Assembly: GCF_041296385.1 (NCBI RefSeq)
Contig: NC_091014.1
Location: forward strand, 18,203,578 to 18,267,577
Direction: 5' to 3'
DNA from: Aphelocoma coerulescens
Taxonomy: Eukaryota > Chordata > Aves > Passeriformes > Corvidae
Length of the DNA stretch: 64,000 nucleotides
The notes under the pieces are model-generated. The model had not been told where the DNA came from, searched no databases, and was given only the letters and a program-made list of their open reading frames with translations. A program made the translations under genes and the position numbers. This document shows, piece after piece, positions 50,340-63,600 of this stretch; the stretch's first letter is position 1, and every line of letters starts with the position of its first letter.

Positions 50340-52254
50340 CAATTTAAGATTTTTTTTTCCTGAAAAATGGTCATTATCTGAATTCTCACAAATAACAAAT
50401 ATTCAGAACTTAAAGACACTTTGGTTCCAGTAGTATGACACTCTTATTTTCTATGAGAGTAGAAATAAAGAATATTAGAAGGTCTTATATTTTACACATT
50501 TTATGAAATCCATCTGGGAATTACAAAGAGTCAAATTTTCATTCTAGACGCTTTCTCTTCCATGTAAACTAATACTGAAAATAGCAAATAATTATGATAT
50601 GGTCATGACTCTTTGATAATTGTTGTAAGGTGGCAAGGACAAAATACAACAGAAAGTAAAAGCTGATTCACACAAAGACAGCTAAATCCATGACTAAAAT
50701 TTTACCATCACGTTTTGTAGTAATTTTGCATTCTTTTACATTGAAAAGGCCTTTCAGAGCTTTGGGATGTAACCAACTAATCCACTTAATACTTATTTAA
50801 TTATCTCAGCACTCTGTTTTACAACTCTCTATGAACTACTTAGATGTGAATTGATATCTTCTCATCACAGAGCTTAGAATACAACCTTCACAAAATTTAA
50901 TCAAGGGTAAAATTAAAGTAGAACAACATTAAAAAAATTATATCATCCTTATACTAGTAGCTTTGTTCATTTACAGTTATTCACAGAACATATATGAATA
51001 AAAATCTACATATAAACCTCATAATTTTGTGATATATTGTGAAGATATAAAGATTCTTAATAATTGAAATCTCAAACATAAATGTAAAGGTAAGATATAG
51101 GAAATCAAAATGGTAATAATTTATATATATTAATACAGGATATATTGTATAGCAGAGCTACTTTTTTTTTTTTTTTTTTGCAAGTATATATTATCTCCAG
51201 GATCTTGACCTATTACAGTTAAATTGTAAGGTCAATAGTAAACACTGCAAGAGCACTATATGAGTGATACTGATGTGATTAACCCTGTTAATTATAATAG
51301 GAACTACACCTAATACAGACATTGAAGTGGGGTAAATTGGATAGATGTCAAGTGTTTGACCACAGCTTCAGCAGTAAATGCTGGATTGACATGAAATTAT
51401 GTACACCATGTGCTGGAACACAGGAACATATCATGGAGAAGAGTCATCTCAAGTAATGAAGATTTTATGACCATTTGTAACTGCTATAGTTTCATCAAGA
51501 CAAATTGCAAGACCAATTGCAATGCTGTTTTTAACATACCAATGTCTGTAAGACTATTTTATCATTCTGTCCTTAGAGGTGCCAAAAAAAATAAACAATC
51601 ACCTCTTACAAAATTATATTCCCTCCACCACTTGTCACCCTGTCTTCATTAAGAACAACTATGAACACGTAGTTTCAGAGATGGGGCCACTGTTTCATCT
51701 AATATTTTAGTTTAAAAACCCCTAAACCATAAGATTTTTTGTTTTACATTCTTCTTCTGACTATAAAATTGAAGTTGAAACCTTTGTCATCACTGTTGAA
51801 ACCAAGCTGACTAATTTTACTTGTGAACTACTGTGAAATGTTATTAAAATACAAAAGGTGCTGTGTAACTTGTATGATTTGAGTCTTACTTACATTGTTT
51901 TACTTCTGTTCACTAGAAGTGGCTTGATATTAATCTGGAATTTGCAGCTTCAGGAGCTGTTCTTCCATCTTCATCTCATTCTTTCAAGAGCCATAGAACT
52001 ATACAGTTCAGGTATTTGTGTGCATATTTGAGAAACACATCACTAAGTGTTTGTTACATATTCATAACAGTTTAAAGTATGAATTTGTATTTATTGATGT
52101 TTTTCTCCCTCACTGGTCTTTCTCATACTTGATAATTTTTTTCTTTTTCTCAAAGGAAAGATGCAGTGCATATGTAGATGATAAGAAGCTCAGTCTATTT
52201 AAACTGGAAATGTACCTTGTTCAAATCCAAAAAGAATTTGTTTTGGTTTCATTA
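50340..52254. other. unique AT-rich non-coding DNA
   Basis: No gene or transposon recognised. Contains an 18-T run at 51162-51179. The frame 51410-51652 (+) has no domain. Confidence 0.55.
51162..51179. repeat. poly-T tract (18 T)
   Basis: Uninterrupted run of 18 T. Confidence 0.95.
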
Positions 52255-52438
52255 TGTAGTATACTTTCCCCCTCTCCCCACCCTGCCCCCCCCCAGCTTT
52301 ACAATTTTGATTGGTCAGTGTTTGGAGTTGCTGGCTGGAGTTACTTTTGCTCTTGTAACTCTCTCCGCCACGGCAACAGTGGGAAATGAGTGGGTGGCTG
52401 GGTGGGGCTTAGTTGCTGATTAGGGTTAAACCAAGACA
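52255..52438 (+). mobile_element. ERV LTR 3' end fragment
   Basis: Ends with GGGCTTAGTTGCTGATTAGG then GTTAAACCAAGACA, exact CA at 52438. The reverse complement starts TGTCTTGGTTTAACCC, very close to the avian LTR end I recall as TGTCGTGGTTTAACCC...GGCAACTAAGC. Upstream lie TACTTTTGCTCTTG and a C-rich run, which fit the U5 of the same family, so the copy is plus strand with its 3' end here. The 5' part appears missing or too diverged. Plus-strand frames at 52018-52389 and 52178-52423 cross it and are not genes. Confidence 0.7.
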
Positions 52439-55400
52439 ATCCTTACAGAAGACATAGAAGTTGCTATATTCTGCGGATCCTCTTTCAAAAAGTTTCCTGG
52501 ATATTTCTTAGTCCTCCTGCAATCATCATCAAATGAGTGTGCACAGGCATACTGTAACTCACGGAGGTAAGTGTATGCAGTGAAAATTCCAATTCTGACC
52601 ATAAGAGGTGTTTGCTTTTGAAAGTATTTTTATCTGTAACTGCCAAAACAAAAGTTGGTTATGTTTCTCTGCTGTAATAGGTGGTGTCAAAAGTAACATC
52701 TTTTCATATGGGATGGTCAAAACCTTTAGAGTAGAAAATTCAGACACTGATCGTAGAAAGAAGGAAATTCACTACATAATCTCTCTTTTCAAATCTGTTT
52801 TTGTGATTGTTTTATTTTTATTTTTCTTTATGCAGAATTGTTCTGCTGGCAGTATCCATTGTCTCAGTCATTCCTCACTACGTGGACTGCTCTGTCCTTT
52901 CTGCCTACAACCAAATGGCGAGACATTGCATCCATAAACTCTGTGTTAGAACAACCTTGAAGAACCATAAATGACACTGAACTTTGAGCCTAAGCTTTTA
53001 TTACTCTTTCTTTCATCCTGCAGTTAAGACACCATCTTTCATTGATAACTGCCTCAATCCTGCCTATAAGCTGTCACTAACTTGTGTAAACAAATTCCTT
53101 ATGTTGTGTAACACTTCTGTTTATTGTGTTGATCGAAATCTTGACTGTAGCCATGAATGTTATCCAACATCTTACCAAGGCTTCCCTCATTCCAAACACC
53201 TTATTATAGGAACATATCCTAAATTCTGAAACTTTGGGCCTGGTATAACTTTTTATGTTCTTGAGGTTAACTCTGTGTTCTTTACAGAAGAACTGGATGA
53301 CAAACAGCACATAAGCTGATTTTACATATGTCTAAATTTTTCTCCATCACATACAATAGGGCTTATATATTTAAAATAGTCTTTAATAACTATTTGTATT
53401 CTACAAAATACACATTTTTTCATGCTTTATTAAAGTGAGAGAATGTCTGGCATAGTTAGGCATTTCAGTGGAAGACATAGTTTTAAATACAATTGAAAGT
53501 ATTACACTGTGCACCAGATTCTGTACTTTTCAAAATTCAAGGGATTTTATTTCTTAGTTATCATATGGCATGGAAAGAGTTCATTAAAGCAAGTAATTCA
53601 AGAATGAAAGCTCATCCTCTGAGAACAGAGTGACATGTCAAAAGAAAGAGTTACACAAATCTATTAATTTTAAGTACTTGACAAGATCTCCATTAAAAAA
53701 AAATAATGTGCCACACATGCCACTATGTTGAAAGAAAAACTGGAATCCCTTGGGATGGAGCACTGAAAACAGACTGTATACATTTGACCCCCTGAGACCT
53801 GTGCATTATTTCAGGTTTTGGTGCTCCTGTTTGAATGATTGTGTGTTTTAGGCTCATGACTCTAAGTGTTCTTTCTATATTTTTCTGAAAATAAAAGTTT
53901 TTTGGTAATTGTATGTGATATGGTACTGTATGTTTACTTGATTAAAATCTCATGTGAGAGAAGTGAGTTTTCCTTTCTGATTTCTTTTTTAAAAAAATCA
54001 TATAATTCAATTGTATCTCTTTTTATCTCTTAAATCAATACCAATCAAATGCTAGAGTGATAAAATACATTTCCATCCAGCAGTGTTATTTTATTAAAAT
54101 TAAACTGATTTAATCTCTGTTTTAAAAGTGGGATACAATACAAATAAAACAAATCAAATATCCTCTCTCTCAGAGAGAAGGCAATGGGCAAATCATGATG
54201 GCACATGCAATCTCGTTAGTAGGCTATCAAGCAAAAATAACTGTTATTAGTCTCATCTGTCTTTACTGTATGAGCATGTGGCAAGGGTCTATAATTAAGT
54301 TTCAGTTTCTAGAATGCAGCAACTCTAGAAATCAAGAATCCTAAGTTCAACCTTCTGATGTGATTAAGCCTATTATGACTACAGCTCACTAAAGAGATTG
54401 TATTCTGCTTTTATTTTCACTGTGGTCAACACTGGTTTATGTGGATTAGGCTTTGAAATGAATACTATCTATATTTACATCCAGTTTTATCTAAATCACT
54501 AAAATTTGAGAATGCTGGAGAAAGAACAGCTTGGAATTTGTGATGAAATAAATTTTGTCAAAACACATCTATTAATCCAGACTGAAAAAGTTAGTGGGAG
54601 CATATAAAATTCAAGGGTTTTTTTTCTTTTTAAGAAAGTGTTTTCTAGCCAAAATAAATTAGAATTATAGGTAGACCCTAAATCCTCAAGCATACAATAT
54701 CTTCAGTTAGAGCAGCTAGAGTAAATGTCTGACCATGTCTTTTATTAATATTCATATCTTTACATTAATTTCTTTATAAACAAATTCAAAGATCTCAGCT
54801 TTGTACAGTTACTGAGTAAATTTCAAATTTCAATAATTTCTCCACAGCAGATTTTCATTTTCTGATCAGCCCTAATAAATCTGAAATATTTATTTCTGAT
54901 CCACTTCTAATTCAGAAAGTTTTGGAATGTTGAAAAACAAAATGGGTGAAATTTACTTGGGTATTTCTGGCACAGATGGACAGCTAATGTGTCCATACTG
55001 ACATTGAAATTACTTTTCAAAGAGAAATAATAAATCCATAGATCATTTGACCAAAATATTGTTTTATCTAAAATATGTTTTAAAAAGAAGCAGGTATGTA
55101 TTTGCTTCATGTTGCAACAAATTGACATAAAGTAGGAACATTTTTTTTGAGAGACCTATATAAATATATATAGATATAGATGTGTCATTACGTATTTTCA
55201 TTTGTTTGAAAGGAATAGAAGCAGCAGTCTATCATGCAGTAGCATTTTCAGCTCAGACGTGTGAATCCTTGAGAATAATTTCCAACATTTGTGGAAAATC
55301 CCTGACACTGTAAGCCTTTGTGCAGTGCACAAGACTTGCACTCCAGCTCAAGTGTGAGTAGAAGCTACACCTGAGCTCAGAGTAAAGCACTAATCTTTAT

Positions 55401-56602
55401 CCTTTGCGGTCAGCATGAAGAATTCCAAGGGTGCTTTCTTCTGGACACTACCTTTATTTGTTTATTCTGACAATAAACTCACCCTGATGCAGAGGGAAAA
55501 GGAAAAGTAAAATTCTCCCTTCACCTTGCTGATCAGGCACCTCAGCACACAGTGAGGTGTGTGTTCTTCTGCTGACAGTGGTGAGCAGTTATGATGGCTT
55601 CTCAGCAGCCTCCAGCATGTAATAACAGACTTCTCTGCCCCACACTTCATCTTCTGATTATACATCTGTGCCTCACTGACTACACTTTTGTGCCCCACTG
55701 AGTTAGGAAGGACCAGGTTAACAAATTATGCAGTGTGTCAGCATTTCTACAAGAAAAAATATTTATGCTTTATTTAGGGCAGTGCAGCCTGGTTTTTAAC
55801 ACTATTTTTTTTTTTCTACCTAAAGAGAGACCATTTGAGACTTTTATTAGCTTGGTCGGTTCTAGAGTATTTTTTTCTATTTGAAGTTTAGACTTTCTAA
55901 TGCAGTAGAGACCAATAGTGCAATAAAACATACAGCTTTATGAAAGCCTAAGTAAATTAGAGAAAAAGATCCATGAAAAAAAGTTCAGTGTGCCTTCAGC
56001 AGAAAAATGACAGCCCCACACCCCCCATCCACACAGATGTGTAGGTAACAGATTTAATTAGAAAAATGTTCAAACTGGAATTCTCAATAGGGTCAGTTCT
56101 TGGCACTGAGATTATTTGAGATGCAATTCTCTGGTCGGCTTTACAGACTTTCAGTAAAATTTGGTGGAGGTATGAAAGTGCTGCCTTGCCCATCCTTTGC
56201 AGCTATTGTTATGCACAGGTGCTTCTATACTCGCCTCTATTGCTTCTCACTTAATCCTACAGATAGAATTGATTCTGCATGTCCAGTCAATGCTATGTCA
56301 ATTTGAAGCAAGTGCACACACTACAGAATGCAATACCTGTCAGTATACTATTGGTCTAAATTAAGATTAGGATTTAAGAATTGCTGCAATCCAGACATAA
56401 ACAAATGACAATGGCATGACAAAAAAAGCCTCTCTTAGAAGTAATGCATTTCTTTCCAGCTTGGTACTTGAATTTTTTCTTAAAATGCAGCATATAATGA
56501 TATATCCTCTGATTTTAAATTTTTTTCCATGTTGACATTTCAAAAGAGTGAATAAAGAAGGAAATTACTGAGAAGAACTTGATGGCCTTTCTGAGTCCTG
56601 GG
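52439..56602. other. AT-rich non-coding DNA with weak exon-like segments
   Basis: No recognised gene over 4.2 kb. Two segments after good splice-acceptor-like sites are open: 52836-52937 (after CTTTATGCAG) and 53024-53229 (after TCATCCTGCAG; 53026-53229 is one frame with six Cys). An AATAAA lies near 53890. The products match no family I know and clear donor sites are lacking, so I do not call a gene. Confidence 0.4.
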
Positions 56603-56624
56603 AAGTACTAAGTACTTAGTACTT
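56603..56624. repeat. 22-bp perfect palindrome
   Basis: The half-site AAGTACTAAGT is followed immediately by its reverse complement, with AGTACT words repeated three times. Confidence 0.95.
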
Positions 56625-56870
56625 ACTAGAATTCTGGGAAAATAGTGTCTGCTATGTTTCTGAGTAAAATACATCAATGGCATATTAAGGCTAATAGTTC
56701 ACAAGAGAGATGTTGTGTGCCACCTGAAAATGGTAGCTTGATGGTTATGCTTTGAAATTTAATAGAAGAACTCACATTTCCCTGTATTTGATTTGGATCA
56801 GTCAACAGAAGGTAGATTCCTCAAGACATTTGAAATACATAAGTATAAAAAAGTCCCACTGTATAAATTT

Positions 56871-56918
56871 TTGATTTGTTTAGATTATTGATTTGTTTAG
56901 ATTATTGATATTTGTTTA
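56871..56918. repeat. 17-bp tandem repeat, 2.8 copies
   Basis: Unit TTGATTTGTTTAGATTA occurs exactly twice (56871-56887, 56888-56904), followed by a partial, diverged third copy. Confidence 0.9.
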
Positions 56919-57270
56919 TATAATAGATCACCCTATCTCTGTCCTAAAATAAGGAAGGGAGGATCTCAGAGACAGAGTACTTAATAAAAGCCCCCACTAC
57001 TATGGACTCACAACTTCTGGCTCCCATTTCTAACTCAAAACATTGACATGGGAGTCCTCTTCCCTTCACATAAACCCTAAACACAAATGAAGAAGACAGG
57101 TACTTACCAAAGAAATGTCTTCTTACCCAAAGCCAGATATCTGAGACAGAAGAAAAAAACTGCATTCAAATTTGCTTCGTTATTTTGGAGAGCTTATCCA
57201 ACTAAAGGAAGGAAGGAATTCAACACTAATTACATGACTTTGTGAGTCTGGCCTGCAATGATTTTTTTTC

Positions 57271-57298
57271 TATATTCATAAATTCATTTATGAATATA
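57271..57298. repeat. 12-bp-arm perfect inverted repeat
   Basis: TATATTCATAAA and TTTATGAATATA pair exactly around a TTCA loop. AT-rich. Confidence 0.9.
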
Positions 57299-57474
57299 AA
57301 AGAGCTTGAGTGGAAAAAAATCAGATTCCTACCTCAGAAAACTCTGTAATAAAAAGCTGCAATATAAGAAGTCTAAAATGAATTTGAAACAGGAACTTAA
57401 AACATTACATGATCAGCGTTATTATTAAATTATTAAAGTGAATACAGCTTCAAAATGTTTTTATGAGAAAAATT

Positions 57475-58100
57475 ATTATAGAACCACAGAATAAGCTGAG
57501 TTGGAAAGACCCACAAAGACTATTGAGTCCAACTCCCTGCCCTGCACAGCACCATCTGCGAGAGTCACCCCATGTGCCCAAGAGCATTGTCCAAACCCTT
57601 CTTGAACTCTGTCAGGCTGGTGCTGTGACCGCTGCCCTGGGGAGCTGTTCCAACCACCCTCTGGGGGAAGAACCTTTTTCTAATATCCAACCTAAACCTC
57701 CCCTGACACAACTTCAGGTCATTCCCTCAGGTCCTGTCACTGGTCACCACAGAGAAGAGATCAGTGTCTGCCCCTCCTCTTCACCTCATCAGGAATTTGT
57801 AACTGCAATGAGGTCTCCCCTCAGTCTCCTCCAGACCAAGTGCCTGCAGCCACTCCTCATATGGCTTCTCCTTGAGGCCTTTCACCATCTTTGTTGACTT
57901 CCTTTGGACACTCTCTAATAGTTTAATGTCTTTCTTGCATTGTGGCATCCACAATTGCCCCCAGCACTTGAGGTGAGGCTGCCCCAGTGCAGAGCAGAGT
58001 GGCACACCCTTGCCTGGCTGGTGATGCTGTGTCTGATGCACCCCTGGACACTCTTGGCCCTCCTGGCTGCCAGGGCACTGCTGACTCATATTCAACTTTC
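57475..58100 (-). mobile_element. CR1 LINE, ORF2 C-terminus plus 3' UTR
   Basis: Low end reads AGAACCACAGAATAAGCTGA then GTTGGAAAGACCCACAAAGA, a CR1 3' end of a different type from the copies at 15.4 and 16.2 kb. About 625 bp run up to the RT C-terminal region. On the minus strand 57781-58095 stays open and includes KKDIKLLESVQRKSTKMVKG and YEEWLQALGL, conserved in the CR1 ORF2 tail. The long uninterrupted frame suggests a younger insertion, but the element is 5'-truncated and inactive. The plus-strand frame 57463-57897 is an antisense shadow. Confidence 0.95.
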
Positions 58101-60494
58101 CATCACTGCCATATAAGAATAAAATATTTTCAGGATTGACAAATAACAGTAAAGGGGCATGTCTGAAGCAGCATTTTTAAGATTCCAGAAAAAAAAAAAA
58201 AAAGAAGTCTGTAACATGACAATAATGTATTTGGTTTTAATCATTTGGTAAATAACTGGAACGTTTGTGTGAAATTTATAGCATCACTTGAGCATCACTT
58301 TTTCAAAACTAGAGCGCATTAGACGCCCAGCTGGGATAATTTAATGAAGAAATGGTCTTTTCACAGTGTCGCTTAAATAGGATAAAAGATTATTTTCTTT
58401 AGAAGAAATATTTTTTCAAAAATTCTTTCTGTGCTTTAAGATGTCACTTACTGTTATTTCATTTTTTTTCTGGTCATAGACTCAAATGGAATATTATTCT
58501 GGCACGAATTGCAAAAAGTAATTAACAAGACCTGTTATGAATTACAGGAGGGTGTTGGGCGGAGGTGGACTGGCTGCTGAGCACCAAATATTTTTTGTCC
58601 ATATCTTACTCCCAAGCCTATTCTGTAGATTTCTAGTGGGTTTTTGTTCACTTCCAAACTGTTTCTAAGGATGTAGATACATGGTTTTGCCTACAGCCCT
58701 GATTTTCCTTGAAGCTAGAATTTACAGACATGGAGAATGTGATATTCTTGGTAGAAGCAAGAATAAACAAGACATACATAAGCTGAAGGACACCCCAAAG
58801 TGGTAACATCCTTGGAGTTTGACTATGGGTTACCAGGACAATACAAGGAAAATACAGCAAGACCATCTGGACAGTAACAAAACCAGTCGGGTTAGATGAT
58901 CACAGGAGAAGGAAATTTTTGGTGGGAAAGGCAATACTGATTTATTCCTTCCCTTCAGCATCTTCCTAAGAGAGACTGTACACACAAAGCTGTGAATATA
59001 AAATCATTAGCGAGCTTCAGCAACTCAAAGCAGGTTTTGGGATGTTGTGGTTAGAGAGTGTTAAACAGCTGTATCTTTACTCTGATATGGGAGACAGAGA
59101 CACATAAGCTCATTCCTGCTTATTGAATCAGGAAATGAATACTGGTCTCCTGAGGGCAAGACCAGTATCTGACCTACAGGTGTTTCTATTTTTTTTTTTT
59201 TTTTAAGAAAACGTTTTCTTTTCTTCTTCTGCCTTGTTTAAAGCCTTGTTACAAATTATTACACCTTCTGTGTCAGGTCAGTGAGGAAATACAGAAATAT
59301 GAATGTCATATTTATAGATGTATTGTGGATGTCGGCACACGTATTCTTTGGGATTTTTGCACACATATTCTTGTAAAAGCAACTGTAAGAAACTAAAAAT
59401 TTCCAATGTATGATACAATTCGCGTTAAAGCCCGAGTCTTTAAATGGATGACAAGGACCTTCAATTCCATCCTCTGGAACTCTTGGAGTTCTTGGAGCTG
59501 TATTAGTGCATGGTCAACTTCGAATGAAACAATGTATTACCCTCTCAGATATTAATTCTGTGGCTCATATTAAAGCCCAAGTTGCTGGAAAGTTGTTGGA
59601 ATGAGACTTTTATTGATCCCACCCATTTTTATTATTAAAATTTTGAGGAAAGATGAACGCTATAGGAATACCTGAGCCATCTGCTGCCTCAAATGTTTTT
59701 TTAAAAATATTCTTACTCTGTAGACTCATGAATCTTAGGTTCAACAAGAAAAGACAGTGTTCAGTTTCATTTTCAAATACAGAAGAAAATAAATCAGCAT
59801 GGGTTTTCAAGTATTCATGTTTAGTGTTGTAAAAGAGTTTTCCAGCTAATCATGCAAATTATCTTGGTGATTATATTGCCATTGGATCCAAATGGCATAG
59901 GATCCAAATAAAAGTTTCATATTATATTAAAAAAAATTTACTTCAGGCTAGTTGTCAGTGTTTTTAAATTTATAATTCAGTAGGTAATATGTTCAAAAAT
60001 GAAATTAAGAATTCTTGCTTGAGGACATCAATACAAAGGAGTAGAAAGTCAAAGATGCCTAGGACGAACACCTCTGTGTATTTGTGATTGCATTTGCCTG
60101 AAAATCAAGATATTTTCTGGCCCATACTCAAAGAAATGTTGGAGGTTTTCTTCCTTTCAAACATCAGTGCTTGAGAAGCTCTATGCAAGTTGGCTTTGGT
60201 GACAGAATAAGAGACTACGTCAATTCAGTCACTGCATAAAAACAACTTTAAATACCAGGATTGTACATTGCTGTGATTTATAGATTTCAAGAGAATGGGA
60301 TTCTTTTAAAACTCTGCTTTGTCTACTGGAGCTCTAGGAATGCTTGATGGTATGTTCAACTTCCCAGGGAACTGTCAGTTCACACTGAATACACATTTGA
60401 GATATACTGGAGATTGTAGCAAAGGTCAAAATCCTTTGCACAATTCATGATATATCTCCATACCTGTGCTCTTTCTTTTTAATCAGGGTCTCAA
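58101..60494. other. unique AT-rich non-coding DNA
   Basis: No gene or full transposon recognised. Holds an A run near 58189-58203, one copy of a dispersed 32-bp repeat at 58618-58649, a poly-T run near 59189-59204, and a CpG-retaining stretch at about 58255-58400 that could be a conserved element. Confidence 0.5.
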
Positions 60495-60632
60495 ATCATA
60501 GAATCATGGGATATGCTGAGTTGGAAGGGACCCATCAGGATCACTGACTCCAGCTTCTGGCCGTCTGCAGGACACGCCAGGGGTCACACCATGTACCTGA
60601 GAGCATTGTCCATACAGGTTTTCTTGCTGTGC
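60495..60632 (-). mobile_element. CR1 LINE, short 3' fragment
   Basis: Starts AAATCATAGAATCATGGGAT, then GCTGAGTTGGAAGGGACCCA, and continues through GGTCACACCATGTACCTGAG and AGCATTGTCCATACAGG, matching the same CR1 3' UTR type as the 57.5 kb copy. Only about 138 bp remain. It is minus strand because the 3' terminal repeats are at the low end. The opposed frames at 60504-60785 and 60513-60704 are not genes. Confidence 0.92.
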
Positions 60633-63600
60633 TTTTACCGACAGGGTGGAGAGCCTGCATCTTCCAGAATGAGCCCCTTGGAAAAGAGAAACAAACTTAA
60701 CTGAACTCCTTCCTGTAAGAAATATGACTGGTTTTGGTTTATTACTGATTACCAGTGATATTTCCATGAACTGAAGTATGTGCACAATCTGCTTTCATGC
60801 ATGAGCAGCTGACCCTAAGTATACAAAAAACCACTTCGTGATCACTACCTAGCTTTAGCCTGATGTTTTTTCTCATTTTATAGTCTTTACTGTGTCTTTT
60901 TAGACCATACATAATTTTGGCCCACCTTACAATTTTGCAGTCAGTGTACCACATAATAGCAGCTTTTGCTCTGTAACATAAATGAGCAAAATATTGCAGC
61001 TGGATTAAATTACTTTTGTAGGTTCCTTCAAAGTGAACTATTCTCATCTATTCTATAAATGTAATTAATGGCTTAGTTTTCAGTGTGCCACACTGAAATT
61101 CCTTTAGCCATATATACACCACACAGAACTGAGATACAAATAACAGTCTCGAAATAAACTGTTTCCACGCTAGTGCATGGCTGCATTGGCTATATCCATA
61201 CAGATGCTAAAGGGATCAAGATAGAGACCTTTAACATTAAAATTGTCACCCATACCACCTGATGAAAATGTTACTGTTCTAGCATGAGCTTCAAGTTATC
61301 ATTACTAGAATCATCTCTTAGATATAGTCATGTTCACAATGCCTGTATATTGCATAAGTGCTTTGCTAATTTCACACTCCAGTACCTTGGCAGTGTGCAT
61401 CTGTGAAACACTTAGAAATCACGTAATTTGTTATATTCATAGTCATTATGCCAGTTTTTGCCAATCAATTAATAGCGGGATAAAGTATTTTGCGCTTGTT
61501 ATAAAATCATTCTCCAGTGAAAATTTAACTCTAGCATTGCATCTTTGGAAAGTTGTATTCTTATGTGTGTTTCTTCTCCTTAACTGCTCTACCACATTTT
61601 GATAGTATTTAGAGAGTCTTATACAGTATTTCCTAAAATAAGACTTTTATTAAATACTATTTTTCAAAATATCTCTCCTCACATAGAAAGCCTCTAGATA
61701 TTTGCATGAGCTTCACATGTCTTATTACTGGTACTGGTATAATATGGTAGCACTGGAGCTGCAAAGCAAACTCAGTTTTGTGCTAAGCTTGATTTTAAAA
61801 ATATTCTTATTTTTCAAGATTTCTTCCATTTGAATTTTAGTTTGCTATTGTTTTCACAATCAAAGGACAGCAGTGGAACAATCAGCACTGAAAGAAGCAG
61901 CTATTTCTTCAAGAACTTTTTTGTTTGCTATACAAGAGAGTCCTGAATTAGTCAGCATTATGGAATCATGTTTCTCCTTGACATTCCTGACTGAGAGCTT
62001 TAGTTAATATCATGTTGAGTTCAATGGAAACTCATATGGTCAGCACCCAATAAAGAAAAAATTTATGGTTAAAATATGTTAATTTTGATTCATAGGAATT
62101 CCTTAGAAAGGGCTGGGAATGCTGTCAAATAGTGTATCTTACTTTAGGCTAGAAGAAGCTGAAGTCTTAGAGAACAAGTTCAGAATAGATTGTTGCATAA
62201 ACAGCTAGGTGAAGCTGAATCATTTCCAAGCATTACTTTTTAGTCATAAAAAGAGTAACACCTATTCTTTATTCCCTAAAATGCAAAAATATGTAATATT
62301 CTGTAGAAATCAAAACAAGAATTTGAATAGAATACTTCATGTGTTTCATTCCAAAGGAAGGCAAATTTGTTACAAACTGAATTAAAACAAGCTAAACTGA
62401 GAAGCAAGTTCTGACTTTACACATTACACTCTTAACTTCTCTTGCCGGAGAAGTCATGTGTGTTACTTCTTTTACTACTGGCTACAACTATTCTGTAGAT
62501 TTTTGGTGGGTTTTTGTTTAGGTTTTTTTTTCTCTATTTTTGATGAGTAAGAAGATAAAAAGGGCAGGGAAATAATTAATTCAAATTTGAGTATTTAAAG
62601 TTGGGTATATACAGTGGATTATCATCAACCATAAATCTCATAAATGCTATTGAATTAAATAGGACCCAGGAAGGACAGCACATAGCAAAAGCAGAATCTG
62701 TAGGAATGATGTATCAGTTCTGACTCATGGAAGTCAATTAGTAGGGGAAATTACTGCAGTCAAACAAGCTCACAGCTAATGATATAACTACACTTTCTGT
62801 TAGAATTAGTATATGATTTCAAAAAAAAAAAAAAAAGAGAAGCTTCACTGTCTGGTAAATGGATTCTGGTTATCACATTTTTCCACAGCCATATTTCTGT
62901 TCTGAATGTAAGTACAGACAGCTTATGGTCAAATGAATCCTTTACCTTCTTTTGCAACTTAAGCAGACCGAACTCTTTCAAAATGAGCCCGAAGGCTGAC
63001 TTCTTCCTACCAGAATAGTTGCTATGCTCTCTATGCTAAAAGAGGCAAAGGAACTGCTGTATCAGAAAATTTTTAAAGCAGTACCTTAAGATTAGGTGTC
63101 AGGATTTATTTCCTGATGCTTAGATATGTTTGCAATGTTTCTCGGTACTTGTTTTTAAATATATGAGTGTCCTTCTTTAATTGAGGAGTACAGAGATAGC
63201 CTTAGTATTCCAAGAAAGAGAGTCTGAATCCTGCACAGGCCAGGATTGCATTAGGCTCTTCCAGGCATAGTACATTGCTGTTTATCATCCCCAAGGTTTT
63301 GGACTTTTAATTCTGAGGATAGAGGTTTTTTTTCATAAATGTTCTTTACACTGTTGTCCCTAGGTACATAATTTTCCTTGTGTATAATAAAAAAATGTTT
63401 ATTCCTGATATCTGGTGGATTCCAACTGCTTGTCAGCAATCTTTCCTTTTCCTCATTTACCCCTCCTCCAGTTGCTGTGTTATCTGCTATTTTTTTTCCA
63501 GCAATAATGCTGTTATACTGAGGCTGCAAATAAAGCTGAAAATAAGCCCTCTGGCGTTTTTTTAGAACACATGCTCATTGATAGTTCTTTAAATACAGTA

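Noticed and set aside
18755..51179. Poly-T runs (18755, 43522, 51162) as tails of processed pseudogenes
   Set aside because: No gene-like body is seen next to any of them on the strand a poly-A tail would require.
52018..52423. Overlapping 123- and 81-codon plus-strand frames
   Set aside because: They run into an LTR end and a poly-C tract, and have no recognisable domain.
57463..57897. 144-codon plus-strand open frame as a gene
   Set aside because: It is the antisense of a CR1 ORF2 tail and 3' UTR.
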